9,612 nt of DNA from CAZFBA01 sp964517135 (lineage in GTDB: Bacteria; Cyanobacteriota; Vampirovibrionia; JBFMGH01), in NCBI GenBank assembly GCA_964517135.1, contig CAZFBA010000068.1:1-9612 (forward strand), given 5' to 3'. Position numbers and translations under genes: made by a program. Shown in pieces: positions 1-6,823 of the stretch; the first letter of the stretch is position 1; each line of letters starts with the position of its first letter. The notes beneath the pieces are model-generated. The model had not been told where the DNA came from. It saw nothing but the letters and a program-made list of their open reading frames with translations, and did not search any database.

Positions 1-4
1 ATTC

Positions 5-149
5 GGGGTGCGTGACCGCACTGGACTAAAATTGCTTTTCTGTCTTCGCACGCTCTCTCAAGTTTTCGTTCGCTTGCACAGGCAAGGGTTGCAGTATTTA
101 TACCTTCTATTCACTCGCTAAATGAGGGTTTCAGGGGGTAGTGACCGCA
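5..149 (+). repeat. Degenerate direct repeat of a GGGGT..GTGACCGCA motif (about 130 bp apart)
   Basis: The core GTGACCGCA occurs at 12-20 and again at 141-149. Both are preceded by GGGGT (with GC or A between), and both are followed within about 15 bases by a CTAAAA-GC string. The intervening bases are not clearly similar. This may be an old tandem duplication or two members of a dispersed repeat family. Confidence 0.35.
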
Positions 150-225
150 TCACGTCGAGCTAAAAGCCATCCTCACAATGATAATAGTTTATTGGATGCC
201 TGAATTAGCCATAAATAAAACTCTC

Positions 226-252
226 ACCGGAGCGAACTAAGTTCGCTCCGGT
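226..252. repeat. Perfect 12-bp hairpin, loop TAA
   Basis: ACCGGAGCGAAC at 226-237 is exactly complementary to GTTCGCTCCGGT at 241-252, leaving a three-base loop. On the minus strand the stem is followed by a T-rich stretch (GAGTTTTATTTA), so it could terminate minus-strand transcription. No minus-strand gene lies just upstream of it, because apt is on the plus strand. It is more likely a dispersed palindromic repeat or a boundary terminator from an earlier arrangement. Confidence 0.6.
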
Positions 253-283
253 AGTTATTAGCCTCTTTAGGACCTTTGAGGTG

Positions 284-302
284 TCCTGAGCACAGCGAAG
301 GA
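284..302. repeat. Short dispersed-repeat-like element (TCCTGAGC..GCGAAGGA)
   Basis: An imperfect palindrome: TCCT pairs with AGGA and GC pairs with GC around a central ACA, and the remaining positions form opposed GA/GA steps. From general knowledge, strings of the form TCCTGAGC-N-GCGAAGGATCT recur as dispersed intergenic repeats in many unrelated bacterial genomes. That family assignment comes from memory of the pattern and was not searched. Confidence 0.45.
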
Positions 303-382
303 TCTATTTGTAGGAGTTTTTTCGGGCTTCGCACACAGATATAGGGCTTAGAATTGTTTAATCTTTTATGCCGTTTAGTAGA

Positions 383-425
383 ATACACCTAAAGCCCCCT
401 ATGAGGGGGTTGGGGGTGGGTGTAT
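383..425. repeat. Nested palindrome with G-rich strand
   Basis: The outer arms ATACACC (383-389) and GGTGTAT (419-425) are perfectly complementary. Inside them CCCCCT (395-400) pairs with AGGGGG (404-409) over an ATG loop. The unpaired right side contains GGGGG and GGG runs (412-420), so the plus strand has three closely spaced G-runs. The element sits directly before the AT-rich apt promoter. Confidence 0.55.
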
Positions 426-453
426 ATGTCAGACTTCATTTACTATTACCTTT

Positions 454-482
454 TTGAAAATTTACTGGTATTTTTATAAAAT
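454..482 (+). promoter_or_regulatory. Probable sigma-70-type promoter of apt
   Basis: TTGAAA (454-459) and TAAAAT (477-482) are separated by exactly 17 bases, each differing from consensus at one position. The start of transcription would fall near 489, giving a leader of about 40 nt before the apt start codon. It lies in AT-rich DNA, where such boxes arise easily, but the spacing and position are right. Confidence 0.55.
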
Positions 483-530
483 TTTCGATATAAATATATG
501 CGGATTAAATGAGTTTAAAAGGAGAAACCC

Positions 531-1052
531 ATGCCAGATCTGGTCAAGGCAAAAATGAGAGATATCCCTGATTTTCCAAAGCCAGGGATCATTTTTAAAG
601 ATATCACAACCGTTATAAAAGATGCTGAAGCATTTAAACACATCATAGACTTTTTTACTGACAAATTAAAAGATAAAAATATTGATTACATTGCTGCCAT
701 AGAATCCAGAGGGTTTATTTTTGCCGGACCACTGGCCTATAACCTTGGAGCCGGTGTAGTTATTATTCGCAAACCAGGTAAACTGCCAGCAGACGTTGAA
801 AAAGTTACATATGAACTGGAATACGGCACTGATACTGTTGAAATTCATAAAGACGCAATAGAGCCAGGCAAACGAGTTGTTCTTATTGACGACCTTCTTG
901 CTACTGGTGGAACTGCAAAAGCGGCCTGTGAGCTTATTGAAAAACTTGGCGGCAATATTATATCTATTGCATTTATGGTTGACCTGACTTTCTTAAATGG
1001 CAAATCTAAATTGCCAGAAGATGTTGATATCATTACAATGGTTGAATACTAG
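531..1052 (+). CDS. apt: Adenine phosphoribosyltransferase
   Basis: Cytosolic purine-salvage enzyme that converts adenine and PRPP to AMP and pyrophosphate. At 173 residues the protein has the usual length of bacterial Apt. Family signatures visible: the N-terminal DIPDFPKPGIIFKDIT block (11-26), the ESRGFIFAGPLA segment (58-69), the RKPGKLP flexible-loop region (80-86) and the PRPP-binding motif VVLIDDLLATGGT (116-128) with the paired aspartates and the ATGGT phosphate loop. The start is supported by AAAAGGAG at 517-524, six bases before ATG. It appears to be transcribed alone: a promoter lies just upstream, and downstream is a gene-free gap ending in a terminator against a convergent gene. 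All expected catalytic segments look intact. Confidence in the family is very high. Confidence 0.97.
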   Translation: MPDLVKAKMRDIPDFPKPGIIFKDITTVIKDAEAFKHIIDFFTDKLKDKNIDYIAAIESRGFIFAGPLAYNLGAGVVIIRKPGKLPADVEKVTYELEYGTDTVEIHKDAIEPGKRVVLIDDLLATGGTAKAACELIEKLGGNIISIAFMVDLTFLNGKSKLPEDVDIITMVEY

Positions 1053-1422
1053 AATTCAGGCTATTAAGACTAAAAGCTTGTCTTTGATAACCTCATTATA
1101 CCGCATAAACTCCAATTAGAATTACTTTTTAAATCTCTCAAAAATAGATGTTTTCATCTATACGATTCGTGGTGAATACTCAGAACTTTTTTTTAAGCAG
1201 GAAGTATAATAATTATATAAGTTAAAAGACAGACAGTTAAAAGTTTGACGATTAATATAAACCTAAACTCCTCACTACCTCTAAAAGTTTTTATTTAATT
1301 ACCTTAATTTCTCTCTCTCTACTTACCCAAAACACTTAAATAGGCTAGAAAACATCGCAGGGGCAAATTGGAAAAAAGTTTCCCCTCTTTTTTTTTGTTC
1401 TAAAACAGGATAGTTAATATTT
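1053..1422. other. Gene-free convergent gap between apt and the Wzc-like gene
   Basis: No frame with coding character is seen. The stretch is AT-rich, with a CT-repeat tract near 1311-1320, a 7-bp hairpin ATAGATG-TTTT-CATCTAT (1144-1161) that has no following T-run, and the terminator-like structure at 1359-1397. An isolated TATAAT at 1205-1210 has no acceptable -35 partner. Confidence 0.6.
1359..1397 (+). terminator. Probable rho-independent terminator downstream of apt
   Basis: AGGGG (1359-1363) pairs with CCCCT (1382-1386), and after a bulged C at 1364 AAA (1365-1367) pairs with TTT (1379-1381). A run of nine T follows at 1388-1396. The orientation suits plus-strand transcripts, so this would end the apt message about 300 nt past its stop codon. 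On the opposite strand the stem is not followed by T, so it would not serve the convergent Wzc-like gene well. Confidence 0.55.
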
Positions 1423-3528
1423 CTATCTCTGCATATTTATAAACAAACATCCTGCTACATCAACACCAGAAGCACTTACCCTATCCTGAAGTTTGATAAA
1501 GCTTTGAACATCTGTCATATCAGATACAAGAGATAAAAATGCCTTATCAGCAAGAGCAGCTAGCTCTTCTGCTTCTGGACAATCATTGTATGAAGGCAGA
1601 TTGATAAAAATAAAGTTATAATACCCTTTTATTGTTTTAAGTATACTGTTCAGCTTTTCAGCATTTAACATATCTGGTAAGACTTCTGGCTTTGTACCTG
1701 CAAGTATAACAGATAACCCCTGCACCTGCCGGGTGTTTTTGATCATATCATGCACACTGGATTCTGGCTCTTTAAGAAAATCTGACAAACCCTGTTCTTC
1801 TTTATCAAGCTCAAACAATGTTCCTTCTTGAGGTATTCTACCATTAGCGTCAATAAACAACACGCTATACCCCGAAAATGCTGTATGCCTGGCAAGATTC
1901 AATAGTACTATAGTATAATAAGCTGAATAATCAGGATTAAGAAAGGTTACAATTTGACATGTTTCCTTTGTTGAATGACTTTTTAAAATCGCCCGCAATC
2001 GGCGGTAAACTTCAAAAAGATCATTTTCATAACCATTGACCTGCAAAACGTTATCCTTCAAGGATTTTGATGCATCTAGTTTAACAACTTCCTTAACAGA
2101 AAGATTACATAAGTTTTCAAGCTGATCAAAATACCTTATTTTAGTATCTTTTGCACTGGCAATAATTATATGAGTATATCCAGCAAGGCACCCCAGTATA
2201 ATACCAGCAATAAGGTTCAAATAAATATTTGGAAATGCAGGGCTCCACGGCTCCAGGGGAGTAGGCTTTCTTGTTTCATCTATTTTTACAATACTAATAG
2301 TATTCTTTGCAAAGGCTTCATTTATTTTTGCAGCTTCAAGACCTATTTTCAAATTCTCCAGGCGGGTTTTATTGAATTCATCCTCAAAAACAAGCTTACT
2401 GAAGTCATATTTAGCTACTGGAAGATTGTTCAATCTTTCTCTATAATCATTTAGAGTATTATCGATAGAGCTAATTCGGCTTTGCATAGCCTCTCTTTCA
2501 GTAGAAAGAGTTACATACTGACTTATTAACAGTCCTTTAACCTCTCCTGTGTCTTCAATTTTTTCTGCAGGAGAAAACTTACCAGTAATCTGACGGTGTC
2601 TTTCTTCTATTTCAGATTTCAAACTTAAAATTTCATCTTCTTTTTCTTTGATAGAAGGATGATTATCAGTATATTTAGCTTTATACTTAATAAGAGTGCT
2701 ATTTTCTTCAACAAGCTTCTGGCGTAACATTTTAATATTAAGATCTGAAGCAATTGTTGACTTATCAATTGCCTGCCCCGGCGAAATCATCTGGAGTTTT
2801 CGTTTAAGCTCAATTATTTTTTTGTTTATTGAGTTGAGTTCCGCCTGATAAGATGCTCTTTGAACTTCAAGAGAGGCATTGTTTTTTATATTAGCTTTTG
2901 TTTCAAGATCAAGATTGACAATATTGCTCTGTTTTTCATATTCTCTGAGGTTTTCAGAAGCTTCCATAGCTTTCTCTCTTGCTTCTTCAACCTGCTTTTC
3001 AAGGAACATTCTATTCAACTCAGCCTTTTTAGCCTCTGCTGAAATATTCTTATCTACAAAAACTTCCTCTGCTATCTGAATAACTTCATAGGCTTTATAC
3101 TGATCATTAAAGAAAAATTTAACTATAATAAAAGGCAAAGCCTCATCAACACTAACCTGAAAGATCTTTCTAAAACCTTCAACAGATAAATATTTACCGT
3201 TTTCATCTTTTAAATCAGCTCTTTTGATAATCTCCCTTAGAACATCAGGAGACAGAAGGATAGCAGCATCAATATAAACAGCACTTTTATTATAATTATC
3301 AAAAAGAAGACCTTCAATATTCCTTATAGGAGCTGTATCACCTACATTTATACCCTGAGACAATACCCTGTCTGCACTCGCCTTCTTAACATACCACTTT
3401 GAAACAACCTTATAAACTGGAGGCTGAATAAAATAAGCAACTATAGCTATAAAAATACCTGTTATAACCCAGTAAAATAAAAACTTTTTTCTTCTCAGAA
3501 TCGTTCTCAGATAAATACCAGCATCCAT
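1423..3528 (-). CDS. Wzz/GNVR polysaccharide co-polymerase fused to a degenerate BY-kinase domain
   Basis: Inner-membrane protein of the Wzc/GumC class, which controls chain length and export of exopolysaccharide or capsule. Visible order in 701 residues: a short cytosolic N-terminus, membrane segment 1 (about 16-34), a Wzz-type extracytoplasmic region, long charged helices likely to form coiled coil (about 165-410), a proline-rich approach (423-433), membrane segment 2 (about 435-457), then a cytosolic BY-kinase-like domain (about 500-700) opening with EVYRRLR. The Walker A' strand is recognisable (SVLFIDANGR, 555-564), as are GLSDFLKE (580-587) and the Walker B position (YNFIFINLPS, 637-646). 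The Walker A loop is not: where GEGKS/T is expected, about 528-537, the sequence is TFLNPDYSAY, without the lysine. The Walker B aspartate is replaced by asparagine, and no C-terminal tyrosine cluster exists. Hence it is probably catalytically dead. The SD site is weak (AGGT, 12 bases before ATG). No glycosyltransferases are adjacent. Confidence 0.88.
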   Translation of the reverse strand: MDAGIYLRTILRRKKFLFYWVITGIFIAIVAYFIQPPVYKVVSKWYVKKASADRVLSQGINVGDTAPIRNIEGLLFDNYNKSAVYIDAAILLSPDVLREIIKRADLKDENGKYLSVEGFRKIFQVSVDEALPFIIVKFFFNDQYKAYEVIQIAEEVFVDKNISAEAKKAELNRMFLEKQVEEAREKAMEASENLREYEKQSNIVNLDLETKANIKNNASLEVQRASYQAELNSINKKIIELKRKLQMISPGQAIDKSTIASDLNIKMLRQKLVEENSTLIKYKAKYTDNHPSIKEKEDEILSLKSEIEERHRQITGKFSPAEKIEDTGEVKGLLISQYVTLSTEREAMQSRISSIDNTLNDYRERLNNLPVAKYDFSKLVFEDEFNKTRLENLKIGLEAAKINEAFAKNTISIVKIDETRKPTPLEPWSPAFPNIYLNLIAGIILGCLAGYTHIIIASAKDTKIRYFDQLENLCNLSVKEVVKLDASKSLKDNVLQVNGYENDLFEVYRRLRAILKSHSTKETCQIVTFLNPDYSAYYTIVLLNLARHTAFSGYSVLFIDANGRIPQEGTLFELDKEEQGLSDFLKEPESSVHDMIKNTRQVQGLSVILAGTKPEVLPDMLNAEKLNSILKTIKGYYNFIFINLPSYNDCPEAEELAALADKAFLSLVSDMTDVQSFIKLQDRVSASGVDVAGCLFINMQR

Positions 3529-3768
3529 TTTATTTTTTCTACCTGATTAGCTAATATACCGAAAAAATATACGTTAATTACTTCTAAAAAAAGGATAGAC
3601 CCGTCACACTAAGGCAAAATACTTGCCATCAATCATTTTACAGCTTTTGTAGAATATATCTATTGTATTTCTTATAATTATCTATTAAAAGAACTTTTTT
3701 TATACATCAATTCACAAAAATGTTTATTTTCTTTACGTTTCAACACATATTTTTATGGAAACCCGGCA
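3529..3768. promoter_or_regulatory. Divergent intergenic region, promoters for the Wzc-like and CPBP genes expected
   Basis: This 240 bp spacer separates two outward-facing genes and must hold both start regions. On the plus strand a perfect TATAAT lies at 3673-3678, about 90 bases before the CPBP start, but no good -35 box is found at 16-18 bases. A small hairpin, GGCAA/TTGCC with a five-base loop (3613-3627), could be an operator. No clear minus-strand promoter could be picked out. Confidence 0.35.
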
Positions 3769-4386
3769 ATGCAAGAAATACCACTGAAAACTTTGCTTTT
3801 TGCCCTCTTTATTATTGAAGGAGCACTGATTGTTCTCGCTTTTGTTCTGGCATATTTTTTTAATGTAGATATAATTAGTGCTATTAGCCTTAACATAAGA
3901 GATACACTGATTGCTCTGGTAGCAACAGCCTTTTTGGCTGGTATAAACTATTTATCAATATTTGTCCTATCAAAGTATTTAACTTTTTTTAGACAACTAA
4001 GAGTCGCATATGATGAAATATCAATCATTGTAAAGAATGTAAATACCCCCGGCATAATATTGATTGCTCTTTTGTCTGGCATAACTGAAGAAATCTTTTT
4101 CAGGGGTTTTTTACAACAGGCAACAGGTATTGTTGTAGCCAGCGTTGCCTTTGGTATGGTGCATATAGGTAATAGAAAAACTATCTACTACGGAATTTAC
4201 GCTATTTTTATAGGCTTTTATCTTGGTGGATTATTTATTTATACTGCTAACCTCTGGACCCCAATAGTCGTTCATGTACTGAATAATGCTATAGCAATAC
4301 CTTTTATGAAGTGGCATTACAAGAAGATTAACAACCAAAAACCAATGCCTGAAAACTCTTCAGAAACACCAGTTCAAAATAAGTAA
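3769..4386 (+). CDS. CPBP-family intramembrane metalloprotease (CAAX-protease-like)
   Basis: Multi-pass inner-membrane protein of the CPBP (Abi/Rce1-type) family, 205 residues. The three conserved motifs are present: EEIFFRGFL (107-115) with the paired glutamates and the arginine, the FGMVH segment with histidine 132, and HVLNN (169-173). These residues are those known to form the catalytic or metal site in the family. Hydrophobic segments are seen near 7-31, 46-70, 94-106, 118-131, 140-158 and 162-180, and the C-terminus from 183 is polar and probably cytosolic. The substrate cannot be told; bacterial members range from immunity proteins to unknown processing peptidases. Translation start: TGGA at 3756-3759 nine bases before ATG, a weak site. 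It is divergent from the Wzc-like gene and convergent with the YhaM-like gene, so context gives no substrate hint. Confidence 0.88.
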   Translation: MQEIPLKTLLFALFIIEGALIVLAFVLAYFFNVDIISAISLNIRDTLIALVATAFLAGINYLSIFVLSKYLTFFRQLRVAYDEISIIVKNVNTPGIILIALLSGITEEIFFRGFLQQATGIVVASVAFGMVHIGNRKTIYYGIYAIFIGFYLGGLFIYTANLWTPIVVHVLNNAIAIPFMKWHYKKINNQKPMPENSSETPVQNK

Positions 4387-4485
4387 GGTCATAACACCTG
4401 TAAATCAAATGGTAACTGATTCCAGAGACATAGAACATACTGTTTTATCAGCACCGAATAACATCTTTGCTCGTGTTTTATATTT

Positions 4486-5367
4486 TTAAAATAGCTTTAA
4501 TGTTGTCTGTGTTGGTTCTTCACCATCAAAAAAAGAATTTGAGTCTGCTACCCTGCTGGATATCATATCAACCAGGTGAACGATCCAGGCTTCAGGTGTT
4601 TCAGGAGTTTGAGGGCTACCATATTCTTTTCTGCCATGGTGGGCTACAACCGCATGCAGTATATTATCAAACACAGGCGTATATTCCAGCCCAAGATTTT
4701 TGGCAGTATCAAATATCTCAAGGGGAGTCGTTACCAGATGCCCTGTAAGTTTCATCGCCGGTGTTATTTCAATAGTACCGGACTGTATAGTATAGTCATA
4801 TATCTTCCCCAGATCATGTAAAACACAGGCACTGAAGACAATATCCCAGCCTATAGAAGGATATAGACCGGTATTTTTTATGGCATAAGCCAGCTTGCAG
4901 AGTTCCAGAGTGTGCTGAACAAGGCCACCCGGGTAGTTATGGTGATGGCTTTTAGCTGCAGGTGACTGAAAAAAAACAGGGTTTTTAGAATATTTTTTCA
5001 GTGTTTGAAGGGTTATAGCTTTTGCCTGTTCGTTAGTAATATTCTTTTCAATGAAGTTTAGTATTTCATTATAGCGTTCAGTTGCATTTTCAAGGGATAG
5101 CCCCCATTCTTTTTTGCCTGTAACCTTTATATCAAGAATATTAATCTGTGGCATATTGTTATATGTATCCTGCTTGCCGTCAACTATCTTAATAATATAA
5201 CCATTTTGAAGCTTTGCTTTAAGTTTATCAACATTTTCAGCCCATACTTTGCCATCTAATTCAAGTTTATCTGAATCATTTGATGTTAAAGTCAACGATA
5301 CAAATTCTTTGCCGTGTTTAGTTTGTTTAAATTGCAGGTTACTAATGATATATTCTTTTTCAAGCAT
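4486..5367 (-). CDS. yhaM: YhaM-type 3'-5' exoribonuclease (OB-fold plus HD domain)
   Basis: Cytosolic nuclease-like protein of 293 residues, slightly shorter than typical YhaM (about 310-320). The N-terminal 85 residues have the beta-rich pattern of an OB-fold nucleic-acid-binding domain (starting YIISNLQFKQTKHGKEF). After a helical linker comes an HD phosphohydrolase domain from about 140: the HNYPGGLVQHTLE segment with H152, the VLHDLGK motif with H184 and D185, H210 in TGHLV, the AHHG pair H243/H244, and D267 in VHLVDMIS. The metal ligands expected for the family all appear present. YhaM proteins trim RNA (and single-stranded DNA) from the 3' end. The ATG is supported by AAGG nine bases upstream (complement of 5377-5380). 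Its stop lies about 100 bases from the convergent CPBP gene with no clear terminator between. A different HD nuclease role is possible, but the two-domain layout fits best. Confidence 0.87.
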   Translation of the reverse strand: MLEKEYIISNLQFKQTKHGKEFVSLTLTSNDSDKLELDGKVWAENVDKLKAKLQNGYIIKIVDGKQDTYNNMPQINILDIKVTGKKEWGLSLENATERYNEILNFIEKNITNEQAKAITLQTLKKYSKNPVFFQSPAAKSHHHNYPGGLVQHTLELCKLAYAIKNTGLYPSIGWDIVFSACVLHDLGKIYDYTIQSGTIEITPAMKLTGHLVTTPLEIFDTAKNLGLEYTPVFDNILHAVVAHHGRKEYGSPQTPETPEAWIVHLVDMISSRVADSNSFFDGEEPTQTTLKLF

Positions 5368-5791
5368 TGTTTTATACCTTGTTTAAGATTAAAAACCAGT
5401 TTATCCATACACAAAAATTGTCTGTAATGATAATACCAGCTAAAGAAAAAATAACAACGATACAGAGATTGACAATATATACTTGGAATCTCTGATTAAT
5501 TACGGAATTACATCTTCCAGCAAAAACACGGGGCTTTTCTGTTTGAAAAAAGAAGAAAAAACTTTTCACAATTGGCTTGCTAACTTCGTATACGTGCTTT
5601 GAAAGTCCAGGCCAATCGGCTCGTTCAACCCATATCTTTACTTTTAAAATTTTTAAAACTCGAAAACAAAAATCTATTGTTATACTCGCTTTATCAAGAC
5701 CAAAATACAACGTACTGTTAAAATAAAATTGAACGGAACATTAGCTTATTGCAAGGCAAGAAATTGTAAAAAGTATGTACAGAGAGTATAT
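5368..5791. other. Gene-free spacer between the chemoreceptor and YhaM-like genes
   Basis: This 424 bp holds copy 1 of a 46-bp direct repeat (5558-5603). A minus-strand reading frame at 5372-5710 begins with TTG, lacks a ribosome binding site, is rich in AT-driven hydrophobic residues with a five-phenylalanine run, and matches no family I recognise, so I do not call it a gene. No strong hairpin terminator for the chemoreceptor gene and no clear promoter for the YhaM-like gene can be defined. Confidence 0.5.
5558..5603 (+). repeat. 46-bp direct repeat, copy 1
   Basis: The first 24 bases (5558-5581, core CACAATTGGCTTGCT) are identical to 7064-7087. The following 22 bases match at 16 positions, giving 40/46 overall at a constant offset of 1506. 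It lies between the 3' end of the chemoreceptor gene and the YhaM-like gene. It is unlikely to be conserved coding sequence: in the frame open here on the minus strand, copy 2 meets a stop just before the core. Confidence 0.75.
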
Positions 5792-6823
5792 TTAGTTCTG
5801 GTCACCTTTTTCAACAAGACTGGAAAGCTTTACGGCAATTTCAGAAAGGTCTTTAGCATTTTCTGAAATCTTTTGACTTATTTCTGTCTGGCTTTTTGCA
5901 GAATTAGAAATATCATAAGCATTGCGAGAATTGTCTCTGGCTGCTTCAAGTATATTGTTTGCCAGTTCCAGAATCTCTTTTGACTTTGCAACCTGCTGAC
6001 TAAGAAGACCTTTAATCTCATAAAAGGTTCTGGAGGTATCATTGGCATATTTAGAACCCTGGTTTACCTGCTTAACACTTTGCTCTGTGCAGGCTGCAAC
6101 TTCTTGAATTCTGTTTGATATAGAATTAACCAACTGAAAGGCTTGCTTTGCTGCATCTTCTGACTGCCTGGCCAGCTTTCTTACTTCTTCTGCAACAATA
6201 TTAAAACCTCTACCATGTTCTCCGGCCCGGGCAGCTTCTACCGCAGCATTTAAGGATAAAAGATTTGTCTGAGAAGCTATATCTGAAATTAGTTCAACTA
6301 TAATGCTTATCTTATTTGAGTCTATATTAAGCTCATCTACTTCTCTTGAGATATCTGAAACTGCTTCATTGATTGATTCCATGCTGTGTATCGTTGTATC
6401 AACAAGTTTAGTGCCCTCAGTTGCCTTTTTTTCTGTTTCTGATATCAATTCTGAAATAAGTTCAAGATTGTTGAAAGTCTGTGATATCATATCTGATTGC
6501 TCATCAGAGGCTTTTGATACCTTTATAAGGTTTTCAGAAACCTGTTCAGAACATGTTGTAGACATTTCACTGGTTTCAATCATTTGTTTAAGAGAATTTG
6601 TTATCTCTACAGACATATTTTTAAAGCTTATTAGTTCATTTATTATTGACCTTGATACAGTAAATTCTATGAGAAGCAGGGTTACAACTAGAAAAAACAA
6701 CCCTGTAGAAGCAATTACAAAGTTGCTTACTGGCAAATTAAATACAGGCTCTGCAATTATTAAAACAAGCATTATAAAACAGGTTATTACTATAAATATT
6801 TCAATCTTTTTTAAATTTGACAT
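5792..6823 (-). CDS. Minimal membrane-bound methyl-accepting chemotaxis transducer
   Basis: 343-residue MCP-type signalling protein. Two hydrophobic segments (about 8-26 and 35-54) enclose an external loop of only about eight residues, so there is no extracytoplasmic ligand-binding domain and no recognisable HAMP domain. The cytoplasmic part is a long helical hairpin whose tip, around 180-218, has the highly conserved sequence IASQTNLLSLNAAVEAARAG followed by EHGRGFNIVAEEVRKLA, the CheA/CheW contact region. Flanking glutamine/glutamate-rich helices could carry methylation sites. There is no C-terminal CheR/CheB-tethering pentapeptide. Such proteins may sense membrane state or internal signals, or join mixed receptor arrays. 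The start is well supported by AGAGGA eight bases before ATG (complement of 6832-6837). No che or flagellar genes are nearby. A 46-bp direct repeat flanks the gene on both sides. Confidence 0.93.
   Translation of the reverse strand: MSNLKKIEIFIVITCFIMLVLIIAEPVFNLPVSNFVIASTGLFFLVVTLLLIEFTVSRSIINELISFKNMSVEITNSLKQMIETSEMSTTCSEQVSENLIKVSKASDEQSDMISQTFNNLELISELISETEKKATEGTKLVDTTIHSMESINEAVSDISREVDELNIDSNKISIIVELISDIASQTNLLSLNAAVEAARAGEHGRGFNIVAEEVRKLARQSEDAAKQAFQLVNSISNRIQEVAACTEQSVKQVNQGSKYANDTSRTFYEIKGLLSQQVAKSKEILELANNILEAARDNSRNAYDISNSAKSQTEISQKISENAKDLSEIAVKLSSLVEKGDQN

Larger units (their letters stand above)
1..530. other. Gene-free, repeat-rich leader region upstream of apt
   Basis: No convincing reading frame is visible on either strand. 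Positions 1-430 are richer in G+C than the rest of the window and hold several short palindromes and repeat-like pieces, listed separately: a degenerate repeated motif at 5-20 and 135-149, a small CTTGC/GCAAG hairpin at 73-86, a 12-bp stem at 226-252, a GA-rich imperfect hairpin at 284-302 and a nested palindrome at 383-425. The composition changes sharply near 430, where AT-rich promoter DNA for apt begins. This looks like an intergenic site that has collected dispersed repeats. It could also be a decayed mobile element, but no transposase remnant is readable. Confidence 0.6.

Noticed and set aside
1..160. Possible rRNA or tRNA fragment at the left edge because of higher GC
   Set aside because: No cloverleaf or recognisable rRNA signature could be found; the stretch looks like repeat DNA.
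1205..1210. TATAAT as promoter of a small RNA ending at the 1359-1397 terminator
   Set aside because: No acceptable -35 box or extended -10; such hexamers are frequent in AT-rich spacers.
4387..4485. Bidirectional terminator between the convergent CPBP and YhaM-like genes
   Set aside because: Only a 5-bp CTGAT/ATCAG pairing with a long loop is visible and no T-run follows it.
5372..5710. 112-codon open frame on the minus strand just before the YhaM-like gene
   Set aside because: It starts with TTG, has no ribosome binding site, shows poly-phenylalanine from an A-rich tract and resembles no family. Copy 2 of the repeat it contains is not open in the same frame.
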